Source of the DNA: Erodium maritimum
Lineage: Eukaryota > Streptophyta > Magnoliopsida > Geraniales > Geraniaceae
Direction of reading: 5' to 3'
DNA: 64,000 nucleotides
Assembly (NCBI GenBank): GCA_963921825.1
Contig: OY997593.1
Location: 44,407,111-44,471,110 of the forward strand
Shown here: positions 1 to 11,639 of the stretch, in pieces
Layout: each line of letters begins with the position of its first letter
Position numbering within the stretch: the first letter of the stretch is position 1
Made by a program: the position numbers and the translations under genes
Notes under the pieces: generated by a model
The model's database searches: none
Told to the model about the DNA's origin: nothing
The model's input: the letters and a program-made list of their open reading frames with translations, nothing else

Positions 1-943
1 GCTCACCTATTAGCAATCCATGATTGGCGAGCTTATATGTTGCTCACAACTTGCTTGTTCAATTCGACTGCAAACCAAAAATGGCTCAAATATCTAGTCA
101 GTTTTTTTGCACTTCAACTAGCTTGCTCACTGGTGGATCACCAATCAGGGAGAAAACTTAGTCCTCGCCAGTTGCTTTCCTAGCCATTAGTTACCAAGAC
201 ATTTGCGAACAATTGGAGAACATATCCTTGCTTTCAAACATTAAAGTTTACTAGTGCATTATTAGTCTGTAGTATAGAATGACCTTTGCCAATATACTAG
301 TGTAGGTTTAACAACGGGAAAATGTATGACAATTACATGACTTTTCCTTTCTAAGGTTAAAGGCTGTCCACATTTTCCATTCAAAAGATGCGTAAATTGG
401 TTGGTTAGCTCTATATCTTTAGGATACTGAAATCATTTCTTGAAAGTGAGTTTAATTTAAAACTGGTTGAATAAATATCTAAGTTTGAAGTGAATCTCAG
501 ACTTACTTGCCGAATGCCGAATGCCGAATGGCTTTTCTGTTTCTCCTTTCCATTTTATTGTCTCGTTCTTGTATTTTTCCGTTTATGCATTTTTAGTGCG
601 TTTTTCTTCTATGAATATGCTTATTCCCTTGAATGATTTTTCATCTCCTATTTAGTAAGGATTTGAGTTGGCAATATATGTGAACAAACCTGAGATATTA
701 ATTAGGGTTCTTATATGCCCAACATAGTAACATACTTTGCAAGCTGAATATAACAAAATATAGTCTTCATTATTTTTTCCCCTTTTCTTAATGCTCGTGT
801 TTCCTCAACTATGGCTGATAAGGATGAGCTGTCACCTTGTACGATCAAATGTTAAACCAACTTTAACTGATGGACGTAAAGCATGCCTACAGTTCCCCTA
901 CTCCTTTAAAGCTTCATCTGCTAATGTTCTCTAATATTTATAG
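1..943. other. Non-coding DNA upstream of first visible IDM3-like exon
   Basis: AT-rich sequence with no open frame of note on either strand. It ends in a pyrimidine-rich stretch and a splice-acceptor-like TATAG at 939-943. I read it as an intron (or 5' UTR intron) of the gene that continues to the right. No exon could be supported in it; earlier exons, if any, lie beyond the left edge. Confidence 0.5.
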
Positions 944-949
944 GTGAAG

Positions 950-2187
950 CCCGGTGTCTCAAGTCTCTGGAAGAAGTGAAATTGAAAGCATGAGTATGCC
1001 AGGCTCTGCCAACCAGTCACAGGTGAAGCCATCTGTTGTTTTTACTGGGACGGCAAAGGAAGCAAATGTTGGACCACCTGTTGGACTTGTTGACATTGGT
1101 GTTAGTGAAGGCGCCTACCTTTTCCGGGTTGCCTTGCCTGGTTGCCGGAAAGATCAGTGTAAGTTTTCTAGTCTTTGCTCCACCAATCTGTTCCTCTCTC
1201 ACTCGCCCACTGCTGACCTGAACATTTGTTTAGTTCTATGCCTCGGTTTTGCATGCATTATATTATCGATATCATCAGTCTTCCAAAGAAAGTTACATTT
1301 GCATATCTTGATTATCAAAGTTTTCCATTACGGTAACAGTACAAGTATGAGGGTTGATATAACATGATTTATAGTTTAAATTTGAAAATAGCATCTTTAT
1401 TGTATGTTGAGGTTTTTAGGACATCTAGTCACTTATTCTTAAAACCTGGTTCGTTATCTGGATGTAGTAAGATTGCGATCATGAAGGCCACGGTAAATGC
1501 TTACAGTTTCTCCATCAATAGATTCAGTATTTTAAACCCAAGTTGTAGATTTATCTTCAGTTATACTGATGTCTGTTGATTAGATTTCATATGCTTCACA
1601 CTGGTTCGTATTGTTGAAACGTTAGACACCCCAAGGAAAGCAAATTACTTGGATCATTCCTGGGATGGATTTCCATCATGTTTAGTAGGACATGGCTATA
1701 ATTAGTTTGTAAATTTTCAGAATTTTAACAGATTATTTCTGAATGGTGCGTGATGATTTATTTTTCTTTTTTCTGCTAGGTTGTTTAGCTAGATGGAGTT
1801 TTGTGTTATTTTATATTTCGTATCTTTTATCTTTTGTTTGTGCAATAGATTTATGTATAAAATGTGTTGCATAAAATGATCAAAGATGGAGGTGCTCAAG
1901 CTCATAATGCCTGTGGTGCAGGTAATATAAAATGTGATGTCCAACGTAATGGGAGAGTTCATATTGAAGGGGTAATAACAGATGGAGGAGTATTTAAAAA
2001 TTCATCTAGCGTCTACCAGATGAAAGTTCAGCAACTGTGTCCACCTGGACCATTCACAGTTTCCTTTAATCTGCCTGGACCTGTTGATCCCAGACTCTGT
2101 TCTCCTACCTTCCGCCCCGATGGCATCCTAGAAGTGATCGTCATGAAGTACATAATGCCCGTTGATGGCTCTGTCCCGCCTTCATGA
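950..2187 (+). CDS. IDM3-like alpha-crystallin-domain (HSP20-like) protein, 3' exons
   Basis: Two exons are visible: about 950-1158 and 1922-2187, with intron 1159-1921 (GTAAGT donor; GCAG acceptor). The split codon rejoins in phase as Cys (T|GT) and the frame runs to TGA at 2185-2187. The product contains GPPVGLVDIGVSEGAYLF and VALPGCRKDQ before the junction, and GRVHIEGVITDGG, LCPPGPFTVSFNLPGPVDP and SPTFRPDGILEVIVMK after it. These match the plant INCREASED DNA METHYLATION 2/3 (ACD) family, a diverged HSP20 fold. In Arabidopsis these proteins work with the IDM1 acetyltransferase complex that guides active DNA demethylation in the nucleus; that role is family knowledge, not seen here. The 5' limit is unsure: an in-frame TGA at 945-947 means either the acceptor is the second AG (948-949) or translation starts at ATG 990, giving 144 aa. 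A longer N-terminus may lie outside the window. Confidence 0.75.
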
Positions 2188-3069
2188 TCCTTATGCCTCA
2201 AAGGGTTTTGTATTATGTTTGATTTTGTTCCCTTAACCAGGTTTCGTAGATTTGAACAGTGGTCTGGTTTGCCTTCCCAGCCTTTCCTTTTCATAACAAA
2301 AAGACCATGTGTTTGGTAGCTGCTCTATAATGGTTTCTCAATCCAATTTTGGTGCTCAGATATGAAATTGTTTAACAGTTTTCTGGATTGAATTGGATGG
2401 AGCTTGTTGTTAGGATCTGTTTTATCCTCTATTTGAACTGATTGTAACAGATAGACTTGGATTATATTTAAGTATCCGAATGAATTGATTGTTTAAGATA
2501 CAGTTAAATTGGCTTTTAGCACTTTGAAGTGTATTTTTGTGTAGATTCATTCCAATATACAATCATTCACCTACGCTATATTGGGATTTTAGTATGCATA
2601 CCCTCCTTTTCCTTTGTTCTTTTCCCGTTTTGGTCTTCACCTGTTTCTAATCACTATGTTGGTTCGGGCTCGCCAATTTGAAGGCGTTGGCTGCCGGGTT
2701 ATATTTAGGGTTCAGATCTTAGGGTTTAGCGAGTTTTGATGGTTATCTAGGCACTTGATCTATCTTAGCCATATTACGGTGTTTATCGCCGACGTTGTTG
2801 GGGGCTGTCCTCTACTCAGTTGCGAGGGGGATTGGGTAGTTTTGGGTGGAGGTAGCCGGCTCTCGTGGTTTTGTTCGTTATCCATGCTTAAAGGAGAAAA
2901 AATTTGGGTTTCGTAGCGTTTGTTTGTTTTTGGTCTTAATCATTTTGTTGTTTTATGTTTAATGCCCTTGTTGGCTTTTTGTTGGTTAATGGTAGTCAAA
3001 TCTAATTATGAGACCTTTTGTATCGTATTGGAAGTGTTGGTTATCAGACTTTTATCTCTTCTTTTGTCT
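2188..3069. other. 3' UTR and intergenic DNA after the IDM3-like gene
   Basis: The first few hundred bases probably hold the 3' UTR, though no clear AATAAA signal was found. From about 2640 to 2900 the base composition rises in G and looks like a relic of a genic or LINE leader, but no reading frame or boundary could be supported. The stretch ends at the target-site duplication of the next element. Confidence 0.4.
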
Positions 3070-3078
3070 TAAAAGATT

Positions 3079-3233
3079 CAGTAAACTACATCTCACTACT
3101 CTAAAAATACTTGGATTTTATCTCACTATCCTAACTAAACTTTGTTGCACCTCACTACCCTAACGAAACTTTTAGTTTCAGTTTAGTACCTACCGTTAGT
3201 TTCTGCATATTTTCCATCCATTTTTCCATCAAA
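3079..3233. repeat. MULE left terminal inverted repeat
   Basis: Matches the reverse complement of 10105-10249 with roughly 75-80% identity by eye. It includes TTTGTTGCACCTCACTACCC, the best conserved core shared by both ends. Confidence 0.8.
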
Positions 3234-3289
3234 ATCATTAAAAAGTCCAAAATACACCTCGTCAACACTCAAATTTTCAAAGCATGCCA

Positions 3290-3660
3290 TTGGTTTTCAA
3301 AAATTGTTTTTTTTTTTATTTTATTTTATAAAAATCAGTTTGTTTTACAAAAATTATATTTTATTTGAAAAAAATCAATCGTTTATTTTAAAAAAAATCA
3401 GTTTTTATATTAAAAAATATATTTTATTTTATAAAAACAAATTTTGTTTCATAAAATCGATTTTTATTTAAAAAAAATCAATTTTTATTTTAAAAATCAA
3501 ATTTGTTTTATAAAATCGATTTTTATTTAAAAAAGCAGATTTTATTTTTAAAAATTATATTTTGTTTTATAAAATTCAATTTTTTTATAAAATCAGTTTT
3601 TTAAATTCAGGTTTTATTTTAATTTTTTTTTTGCTTTTTGTGGAAAATCAGTTAATTTTT
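3290..3660. repeat. AT-rich low-complexity arm of the MULE
   Basis: Iterated, imperfect TTTTATTTTATAAAA(T)CAG-like units of about 30-40 bases fill this stretch. No coding potential. It is probably a degenerated minisatellite. Confidence 0.6.
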
Positions 3661-4275
3661 TTTTATTTGTTTATTTATTAATTTTCTGGGCAGTTTTTTT
3701 TGGCAAACCTAGTTTCATTTAAAAATTCCCTTTTGGATTAATTCACGACACACGGGACATGATTCAAGGTCTGCACGGAATCAAGGTCTGCAAAATCAAC
3801 TTCATCTCAAACGAGAAATAAATTTCAAATTCTGCACAATTCAATTCCCTATTGGTTCCTTCCACACTCACAATAATCGAAGAACATGCACACATGAGAC
3901 ATCTTGCCCAGATTAAATGAAGAACAATAATCGATTCATCTCAAGCCATTATTTCTGTTCGAAACACAACAAACCACAAAATCGAAACCCCAACTAAATT
4001 TATCAAAAATGAAACCCCAACTAAATTTATCAAAAAAAACCCAACAAAATCTAATCGAACTCACAGAGGAGCAGGCACCCGCCACCGGCAGCGTGTCACG
4101 CCCCAAATCCGATTTTGACCAGACTTGAGACGTGAACTAAAATAATAATAAATAAAAGTAAACATTTAAACGATCAAATCTGATGATACGAGTCAACAGC
4201 TCGGAAAACCAAGTAATAAATAAGTTTAGTAACAACAGGAAAGTACGTCCCTAGACCATACTAGACTAAGACTCT

Positions 4276-6938
4276 TGTCACGCCCCAAATCCGGGATTTG
4301 GCCGAACTCGGGGTGCAAACTACGAAATAACAGAATAATGATTTAAAAGATGTAAAAGTTCAAAAGCTGTTCCAATAACCCACAATAGTAAAACCAAATC
4401 GAGTCAAATACAAGTCTTAAAATAGAAAGTACATCTCTAATAACCAAACAAAAAAAAACTCCCGGACTCTCGCTAGCCCTACGCTCCGCGATGTCCTCTA
4501 ATCTAAATCATAGCTAATGCCTGTAGAAAACAAGGTAAGGGTTGAGCTTGACGCTCAGTAGGAAAAAGCCACGAAATCCACCTAATTACAAACTCACAAA
4601 GAAAGCCTTTCCAAAATTTAAAGTTTAAAACAAGGGTTGATAAATCGATGCGACACTTAAAGTATTTTAAAGACAGTACCCATTTCTTTACCCTGACACT
4701 CACCAGACTAACAACTCCAACTTTAACTCAACACTAACTGCTAAACCAAGGCAAACACCGATGGAACAACAAAGGAAAACACCCATAACACAAACACAGC
4801 AACACTCATTCAAATAAAAGGCATTCTCAACACAAGCAATTCACACACTTGCACGGTTTCGGGAGCAACCCGCTCGGCCCGGCGAAGCCACACACAACTT
4901 TCCCCAACACACAGTCGGGAGAGGCGGTCGACCTCGTCGCGGAACACAGCGTTTTATCGATACACGGAAGGAAGGGAAATCGCCTCTTCGCGGCACAACC
5001 TCATCGCGGAACACAACGTTTTACCGATACACGGAAGGCAGGGAAATCGCCTCTTCGCGGCACAACCTCATCGCGGAACAACACAGCGTTTTACCAAGTG
5101 CTAGTCGGAAGGTAGGGAAACCACCTCTTCGCGGGACACAGCGTTTTACCGACTCTAGGTCGGAAGGTAGGGAAACCACCTTTCTCATGTAACCAAAGCA
5201 CCCACAATCACAATCACACTCACAATCATACTCACAATCACACAACTATCACGCGCTTACCATCACTTACCGACACCACACTCAACGTGGTAACCCCACC
5301 GGCTTAACCGGTAATCCATTTCCCCAACGCCCACAATTGAACATGTCATATAAACAGAATCAAAACATCCAAGTCACTGATATGCATCACTAAGTTCATC
5401 ACTACTCGTTTTCATGCTCGTTATTTATTAACCGTTTAAACACTACAGAGCACACAAGCAAACACAATCAGCAAACAATCCTACAGGCGCGACATGGTCC
5501 GATTCTACCAACACGGCGATTCCCACAACTACAGCACGACAAGGTTTGTAAAATGGTTCACAGTTTATATGTGGACGCTAGTTATTCACATCCTACATGA
5601 ATACTAGTTATTTGTCCGGTTATTACGTTTCCCTATATGCATCCTAGTACGTCTGTAATAAAGTGAGGTTCTGAGGTATTTCCTTACCTCTCAAACTCTA
5701 TCTGGATCGCCTAGCTGCTGACGTCCGGGCCTACCTCCGGTCTTCTCCGCGATCGAAGTCAAAGCCTGAATTTAACAAGTAAAGGAGTTAATCAGTCCCG
5801 GTCTAGTCCGTAACAGTCCTCTAATTTATCAATTAAGTCCTTTAATTTAACAATTATGTCCTTTAAGTTCTCCGATTTAAATCCTTTAAATTAATTACGA
5901 CCCGACCTCGACCCGAGTCCGACCCGAATCCAGAAACTGGATCCAAAACTGACCCGGATCCGAATCCAGATCCAGACCTGACCCGAGCCCGACCCAGACC
6001 CAGTTCCAGACCCGACCAGACCCGGACCCAGATCCGAACTCGGATTGGGCCTTAGCCTGGCCTGGCCTAGCCCGAGGCCCAAGGCCCAGTTGGGTCGAGT
6101 CTCGCCCTGGCCCAAGTCTCGGTCCTGGCTTGAGCTGTGAACGGGGACGAGGTGAGCTAGGGTTCCGGCGAGCTGAGGACGGGGAAGAGGCGAGGGTAGG
6201 GTTGGTTCTCGACGGTGGCGGTGTTAGGGGATCTCGGAGTGACGAGTGGTGGACGTCAGTGCGAGCCTGGAGCCCCTCTGTTCCAGATCTGATGGCGTGG
6301 GAGCTTCGCCGGCGTTGGAGCAGAGATCTGGAGCTCGGGAGTTCCGGCAGCGTCGCTCGAGCCGAGCTCGGCCAAATCGAGCTCTCGCGCGCTCGAAACT
6401 CAGGGGAAAGACTGACGGGGAAGGTGATTCTGGCCTGAAGGATGGCTCACCAGCCCTAGATTCCCCGTTGCCGGAGCTGCGTGGCTCGAAATGAGGACTG
6501 GCGCCGTTGGTTCGCTTCGACTCAGGGAGGAAGAAGGGAGAGAAGGGTTTCTGGTGGTGAGGAATGGTCGTGGGTGGAGGAAGAGAGGTCGGGCAAGGGG
6601 GTTGGAGCTCCGGCGTGGTTCGAGAGAGAGAGAGAGAGAGAAGACGAAGGAGAGAGAGAGAGATCTGAGCGAGAGAGAAAGAGCAAGGAAGGAGAGGTAC
6701 CTCGGGGTGCGTGCGAAGAAGTGAGGAAGAGAGCACTGTGCACTAGGGTTAAGGGGAACTAGGCTTGGGCTGTGGCGGGACGGGCCTAGCAGGCTGGGCC
6801 TGGTCTGGCTTGGCCCAATGCCCTCTTTTTTCTTTTTCTTTTTTTTGAATTCAGCTCAAAATTCAACCCGTTTTCCAACCAACGACTTCCAATTTAATAA
6901 ATGAAATATCAAATCGTTTAACCGGGGCGGTCTTTACA
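4276..6938 (-). repeat. Nested solo LTR (2.66 kb)
   Basis: Bounded by TGTCACGCCCCAAATCCGGG (4276) and GGGGCGGTCTTTACA (ending 6938), with 5-bp TSDs ACTCT at 4271-4275 and 6939-6943. It lies inside the older solo LTR 4094-9577. It contains a four-unit tandem repeat (4925-5180), a stretch of iterated GACCCG/CCGGAT words (5890-6030) and a GA-rich tract near 6628-6675. The GC-rich open frames between 6130 and 6760 lie within this LTR and are not genes. Confidence 0.88.
4925..5180 (-). repeat. Tandem repeat inside the nested solo LTR
   Basis: About four imperfect units of 55-70 bp, each containing CAGCGTTTTA(C/T)CGA, CGGAAGG(A/C/T)AGGGAAA and CCTCTTCGCGG. The last two units diverge from the first two, which are nearly identical. 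Confidence 0.7.
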
Positions 6939-7316
6939 ACTCTCACTAGCTCCCAAGCTCCGAGAATCCCGCTAAATCAAATCCCGCTCAAAACCTATAG
7001 AACAGTAAAGTAAAGGGGTGAGTTTTCGCTCAGTAGGAAAAAATAGTTAAGGTGATGAGTTAACCGCTCACCACCACGGGTAACCATCCAATTAGGGCAT
7101 ACTAGCAAGGCACAATAACTAACGACAACTACGAAAATCACATAATCACAAAACGTACTTACAAGACTAATATCACACTCAATCACATCACTTATCCAAT
7201 CATCAAGCACACAACACACAGTAAAACAACCACACGTCCCGTTCAACAGTCCCCGAACCCGCCGATTGTCCACAACCCAACTCAACCATATCGTATCGGA
7301 CCACACAGCATCGTCC

Positions 7317-7560
7317 TAGATATCTTCCCGGAAACACGGCATCGGGGTACAAATCACGATACATCATGCCGGACCACACAACATCGGGGTACGGATCACA
7401 GCATCCTCGGCCTAGATACCCTACACCGGTATACCCCCTCGATGTAGGTATCGTACCGACACTAGTAACACCGGGGGACCGCGTACGTGGGACAACACCC
7501 TCGGCCTAGATACCACCCTACACAGGCATACCCCCTCGATGTAGGTATCGAACCGGAATA
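7317..7560 (-). repeat. Short tandem repeats inside the older solo LTR
   Basis: Two copies of a segment with CTCGGCCTAGATACC followed by ATACCCCCTCGATGTAGGTA (about 7407-7460 and 7499-7555), preceded by three copies of CACAGCATCG/ACGGCATCGGGGTAC-like words. They expand the LTR and carry no gene. Confidence 0.6.
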
Positions 7561-10104
7561 CCTCGTCTCAGAACACATCGTAACGGATCACACCACGAAT
7601 ATCTCAAACATATCACACAGTCGTAGTTCAATCAACAGCTTACCAAACCAACCAATCTTACCGAACACACCACATCGGTCTATCATTCACCCGATCATAT
7701 CACAAGGCAAGTTCATGTCACACATCATACCACACTGATCATACCAACATATCATACCGAGCATACCATATCATGATCCTCAATCTAGCAACGGATAAAC
7801 CACATATCAAGCATCACAAGTCGTCAATAATAACACCACAACCAACACGCCATCCTAAGGGCATGACATGGCCCACATGCAATTTTACAGCACGACAATT
7901 CCCAAACCTACGGGCACGACATGGCCCGCAAGTTATCCCTCATTTCACTCGTTCCTCACATCCTACATGCAATTCTATAGTTATATCATTTAATCAAAAC
8001 CTATATGCATATTAGTAACTTTCCGCAATTAAACCGGTATCCGCTACTTTTCCCTACCTCGATCGCTATCCAAACGCTTAGTCAACGCGAGTCGCCTAGT
8101 AGCCTCCTCCGCCGAGCTCGGGTCCAACGTCTAAGATCACAAGTAATATGAGAATTAATGCTAAATCAAGTGTGGTTTAAAGAGAGAAATACCCAAACTA
8201 ACCACAGTCGCTCAACTTGTCAAAATGGGCCAAAAGGCCCATTTTTCCCAGAATCGGGAAAACGTCCCTCGGGACTCCGAAAATTTCCCTTTTCGTTTCT
8301 ATCACTCCTAATTAAATTTACTTGTTCCAACGCACTTGACGGAATCAAATTCCGGGGTCCGATCTTTCTAAATTCGCAATTAAAGTTTCTAATCTCTTTT
8401 CCCGAAATTTCATGAATCACTTCCATATTTCGTTTCGGGTGTCAAATTATCGTCCCGGGGTTCACCCAAGACCGTCCAAGCGTTAAAAAACCACACCCCG
8501 GCCATGTGGGCCCCACGGCCACACATGGCCGTGGGTGGCCGTGGGTGGCCGGACCGGACCGGGTCGATCACGGGTCCAAGTGTGGCCGACCATGGCCGGC
8601 CACGATTCCAAGTGTGTCCGACCATGGCCGGTCATTCCCCTCTCCGGTGGCCGGATTCCGGCGACCGCCGGAAAAATACCTCATTTCTCCCAACAAGCTC
8701 CTAACTAGTTCTAGGTTCTCCACAACTCCATTGTTAAGCTCTAAAACTTCAAAATCCACCTCAAACACTCCAAAGTTTCAAGACCCATGGTGGTTTTCAT
8801 CAAAACCAATGAAACTTCATCAACAATCTCCACTTCCTCCATAACTTATCTAATTAAACATTAAGAACCTTAAATCTCTAAGACCCAAGTCCATTTCATG
8901 TCTTTTCTAGAAAACCCATAAACTCAAACTTCATAAAAATGAATTTGGTTTGAAGATTTACCTTAGGAATGGAGAAAGGAAGAGGAAAATGATGTTTTGG
9001 AGAAGATTAGTGTTGGAAATCACCCAAAGGAGCTCCTTTTCCCTCCCTTTTCCCTCCCTTTCTTCTTCTTCAAGCAATGGAGCTTCAATGGAGTTTTTCC
9101 TCTTTCTCTCTCTAGCTAGGAATTTCGGCCAACAAGGAGCAAATATGCTGAAAAATTGTCCCCATGTGTCCTTATCTTCAAGGTGAAAATGTCCATTTCG
9201 TCATTTAGTCTCTCTCTCTGTTTTGTCCACAAGTGGGGACCAATTGGTCTTTTCTCACCTTTTTCTGCCCTTCCAAGCTATCATGGACATGTGTCCATGT
9301 GGGGTCCACTTCTACCCAAAATATCTCAGCCCAAATTAAATTAATTTGTTATTGCTCCTATATCGACCTAGTTTGACCTGAGTTTGACTTTTTTTGCAAA
9401 AGTAGTCATTTGAAAGAAAATGACCCAACTAAGCTAACCGTAATGACGGCTAAGATTTTTGGGTCCCGGAAAGGTCCCGAATGACTCCCGGAGTCATCTA
9501 TTGACTTTTCCAGTGGAAAGTCAACTTTCGCCAAATTTCACCGGTTCGACCGGGATCGACCGGGGGCGGTTCTTACACAGCGAACCTCCGACGAGTGAAC
9601 CCTGAAGAATGGATGACGAGGGCACACTCAAGCTCCGACGATGACCATCTTCCTAGCTCTGGGCCCGTACACTAAGCAAATCGAGCAAATCGGGTTGGGG
9701 AACGCTGCAAAACGAGTAGATCTGGCCGGAATTCCAGATCGGAGAAAGAGAAGAAAAGTTGTTCGTCGCGAAAAAGAAGAAGAGAAGTAGATCTGGCCAG
9801 AATTCCAGATCGGAGAAAGATGAAGGTGAAGGGAGAAGAGCCGTGGTCTCGCCGGAGCTGGGTTCCTCGACCCCTTCCTCAACGTGGCCTCGCCGAAAAT
9901 GAATTGAGAGGAGCGTGTCTAGTTCGTTGTCGAAGAACAAAGAAGGAGAGATTAGGTTTAGTTCTGATTTAAACTAACACTTATTGCAAAATTTTAATTC
10001 TTATTTTATTTATTATTATTATGATTTAATTAATTAGTTTTAAAGAGATAAGGGTATTTTGGGCATTTTCTTAAAAATTAGGTTCATGTGCCAGGCATGA
10101 CCAT

Positions 10105-10249
10105 TTTTCATCCAAAATGGATAGAAAATTAACGGCGGGTATTACATTGACACTAAAAGTTTTGTTAGGGTAGTGAGGTGCAACAAAGTTTGGCTAGGGT
10201 AGTGAGGTGAAACTCAAGTATTTTTAGGGTAGTAAGGTGAAGTTTACCC
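10105..10249. repeat. MULE right terminal inverted repeat
   Basis: Inverted partner of 3079-3233; contains GGGTAGTGAGGTGCAACAAA and ends in GTTTACCC directly before the TSD TAAAAGATT. Confidence 0.8.
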
Positions 10250-10258
10250 TAAAAGATT

Positions 10259-10462
10259 TGATACTCAATAAGATTATTTATCGATAAAAAAAGGTATGCA
10301 AGTATGAGTGAGAGGCGAGTCACATGATTGTAGTCTGAAGATTTTTGTGTTTTTTTCTTCTGTATCTTTATGTATATTTTAGCATGTATTTAAATCAGGA
10401 GTTCTCCCTTTTTTTTTGAGTCGACATCATTTTTTTTAGAGGGAAGAGGATATATATATATA
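10259..10462. other. Unannotated flank between MULE and MITE
   Basis: AT-rich DNA continuing the target into which the MULE inserted; ends in a TA-dinucleotide run (10450-10462). No feature supported. Confidence 0.4.
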
Positions 10463-10722
10463 GGATAACAATCAGGTACAAACTTGTATCTTTCGTCAGA
10501 ACGTAGAACTATCAATCTGGGCCCTTGGATCGTAGAATTAATGGCCCAGATTTAATACATATCTTTTAATATCTTTTTAATTAATGCATATCTTGTAATT
10601 GATTTCGTAATCAATCACCCCCCGCCCCCCCTGAATTTCGGTGGCCATCCGATCTAGATAATCAATGGCCCAGATTAGTTCTACGTTCTGACCCGAAATA
10701 AGGTTTGTACTTGATTGTTCCC
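10463..10722. mobile_element. MITE-like inverted-repeat element, 260 bp
   Basis: The left end GGATAACAATCAGGTACAAA and the reverse complement of the right end GGGAACAATCAAGTACAAAC are the same sequence with few changes. The similarity continues through TCAGAACGTAGAACTA, giving inverted repeats of about 45 bp. The interior is non-coding and repeats the phrase ATGGCCCAGATT. Both flanks are TA repeats, so the target duplication cannot be resolved (TA or longer), which leaves the superfamily open. Confidence 0.65.
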
Positions 10723-11050
10723 ATATATATATATATATATATATATGTTTCAAAATTTGATTCTACATCACCGATAAATTTGTCTTTTAGATAAAACTCT
10801 CCCACTTCTAACGAGAAGACGAGACAAATCCACTTTATAACTTATTTGCGGTGTTTTTTTTTCATAATGAATGAAATTGTTTGTGCGTGATTATTTATTA
10901 TGTACAATTTTTTTGAACGATACATTGTAGTGTGTCAGGCACAGGGCCCGACCACTAAAGAACAACCACTGAACGAGCTTCTCGGGCTAACTAGTGGGAA
11001 GCTTTGTTCGCAGTTCTTTTTACAAATTGAAGGGTAATGCCATCGTGTTG
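10723..11050. other. Intergenic DNA after the MITE
   Basis: Begins with an (AT)n run to about 10746, then mixed sequence with no supported gene. At about 11040-11075 it grades into the CCTCGG array through a segment containing CACTTAGCCGATGAATG. Confidence 0.4.
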
Positions 11051-11059
11051 AGAAATACT

Positions 11060-11590
11060 ACTACTGTAAGCCACTTAGCCGATGAATGAATTTCCTCGGC
11101 TAAGAAATAAAATTCCTCGGCCAAGTGTTTCCCGACGAAATTTGACTCAGAATTCCTCGGCCAAGTTTCGTCAGCTATGAATAGCTTAATTTTTTCTTGG
11201 CCGAGGAAAATGTACAGTATTTTTAAATCTTCGGCGTAGAAATTTCTTGGCCGAGGAATTAGTATTCCTCGGTGTTGAAATAACTTGGCCAAGGAATATT
11301 TTCCAAGACCAAGTAATTTCTTGGCCGAGGCATATAAATTCCTCATCCAAGAAGTTTCAACACCAAGGAATTTTAATTCCTCGGGAAAGAATGTTTCATG
11401 GCCGAGGAATTATGTTGGTCATCGTTGTTGAAAACTTCTTTCCCGAGGAAATTAAAATTCCTCGGTGTTGAAACTTTCAAACCCGTGGAATTATAATTTC
11501 CTCGGGCAAGAATGTTTCAAAACCGAGGACTTTAAATTTCCTCGGGCAAGAAGTTTTCAACACCGAGGAACAAATAAATTCCTCGGGCAA
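11060..11590. repeat. Dense CCTCGG/CCGAGG palindromic array, probable CACTA subterminal relic
   Basis: More than twenty copies of the word CCTCGG or its complement CCGAGG occur in about 530 bp. They are mostly embedded as AATTCCTCGG and CCGAGGAATT and separated by TTGGCC, CAAGAA or AACACCGAGG links, so that neighbouring copies form short inverted repeats. The entry sequence CACTTAGCCGATGAA.. resembles the start of plant CACTA (En/Spm) subterminal regions, where such short motifs bind transposase. No CACTA terminus, transposase or 3-bp TSD was found, so the class is an inference. The open frames across it simply translate the repeat. Confidence 0.5.
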
Positions 11591-11639
11591 ATGGCTTTCT
11601 GGTATGGTGAAAGCAGAAGACGAATGTCTCGAATAATAG

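Larger units (their letters stand above)
4094..9577 (-). repeat. Solo LTR of a long-LTR gypsy family, interrupted
   Basis: Starts TGTCACGCCCCAAATCCG at 4094 and ends GGGGGCGGTTCTTACA at 9577, so in the sense direction it reads TGTAAGAACCGCCCC...GGGGCGTGACA. Flanked by 5-bp direct repeats CAGCG (4089-4093 and 9578-9582). The LTR itself is 4094-4275 plus 6944-9577, about 2.8 kb; the rest is a nested second LTR. No internal region or partner LTR is present, so this is a solo LTR left by LTR-LTR recombination. Its termini match those of the full gypsy element at 50332-61183, which supports the family call. Confidence 0.85.
3070..10258. mobile_element. Non-autonomous MULE with two nested solo LTRs
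   Basis: Terminal inverted repeats of roughly 150 bp occupy about 3079-3233 and 10105-10249. Both carry two or three copies of a CTCACTACCCTAA-like motif and the shared block CTAAAAATACTTG. They are flanked by identical 9-bp direct repeats TAAAAGATT at 3070-3078 and 10250-10258, the hallmark target duplication of Mutator-like elements. Without the nested LTRs (4094-9577 plus one TSD) the element is about 1.7 kb: an AT-rich left arm and a right arm (9583-10104) with a purine-rich segment and a duplicated TAGATCTGGCC..AATTCCAG block at about 9717-9820. No transposase is present, so it depends on another MULE. A captured host fragment (Pack-MULE) is possible but not shown. Confidence 0.85.

Noticed and set aside
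6130..6762. Overlapping GC-rich open frames on both strands
   Set aside because: They fall inside a solo LTR bounded by TSDs, have GA- and CCG-repeat composition and no known domain.
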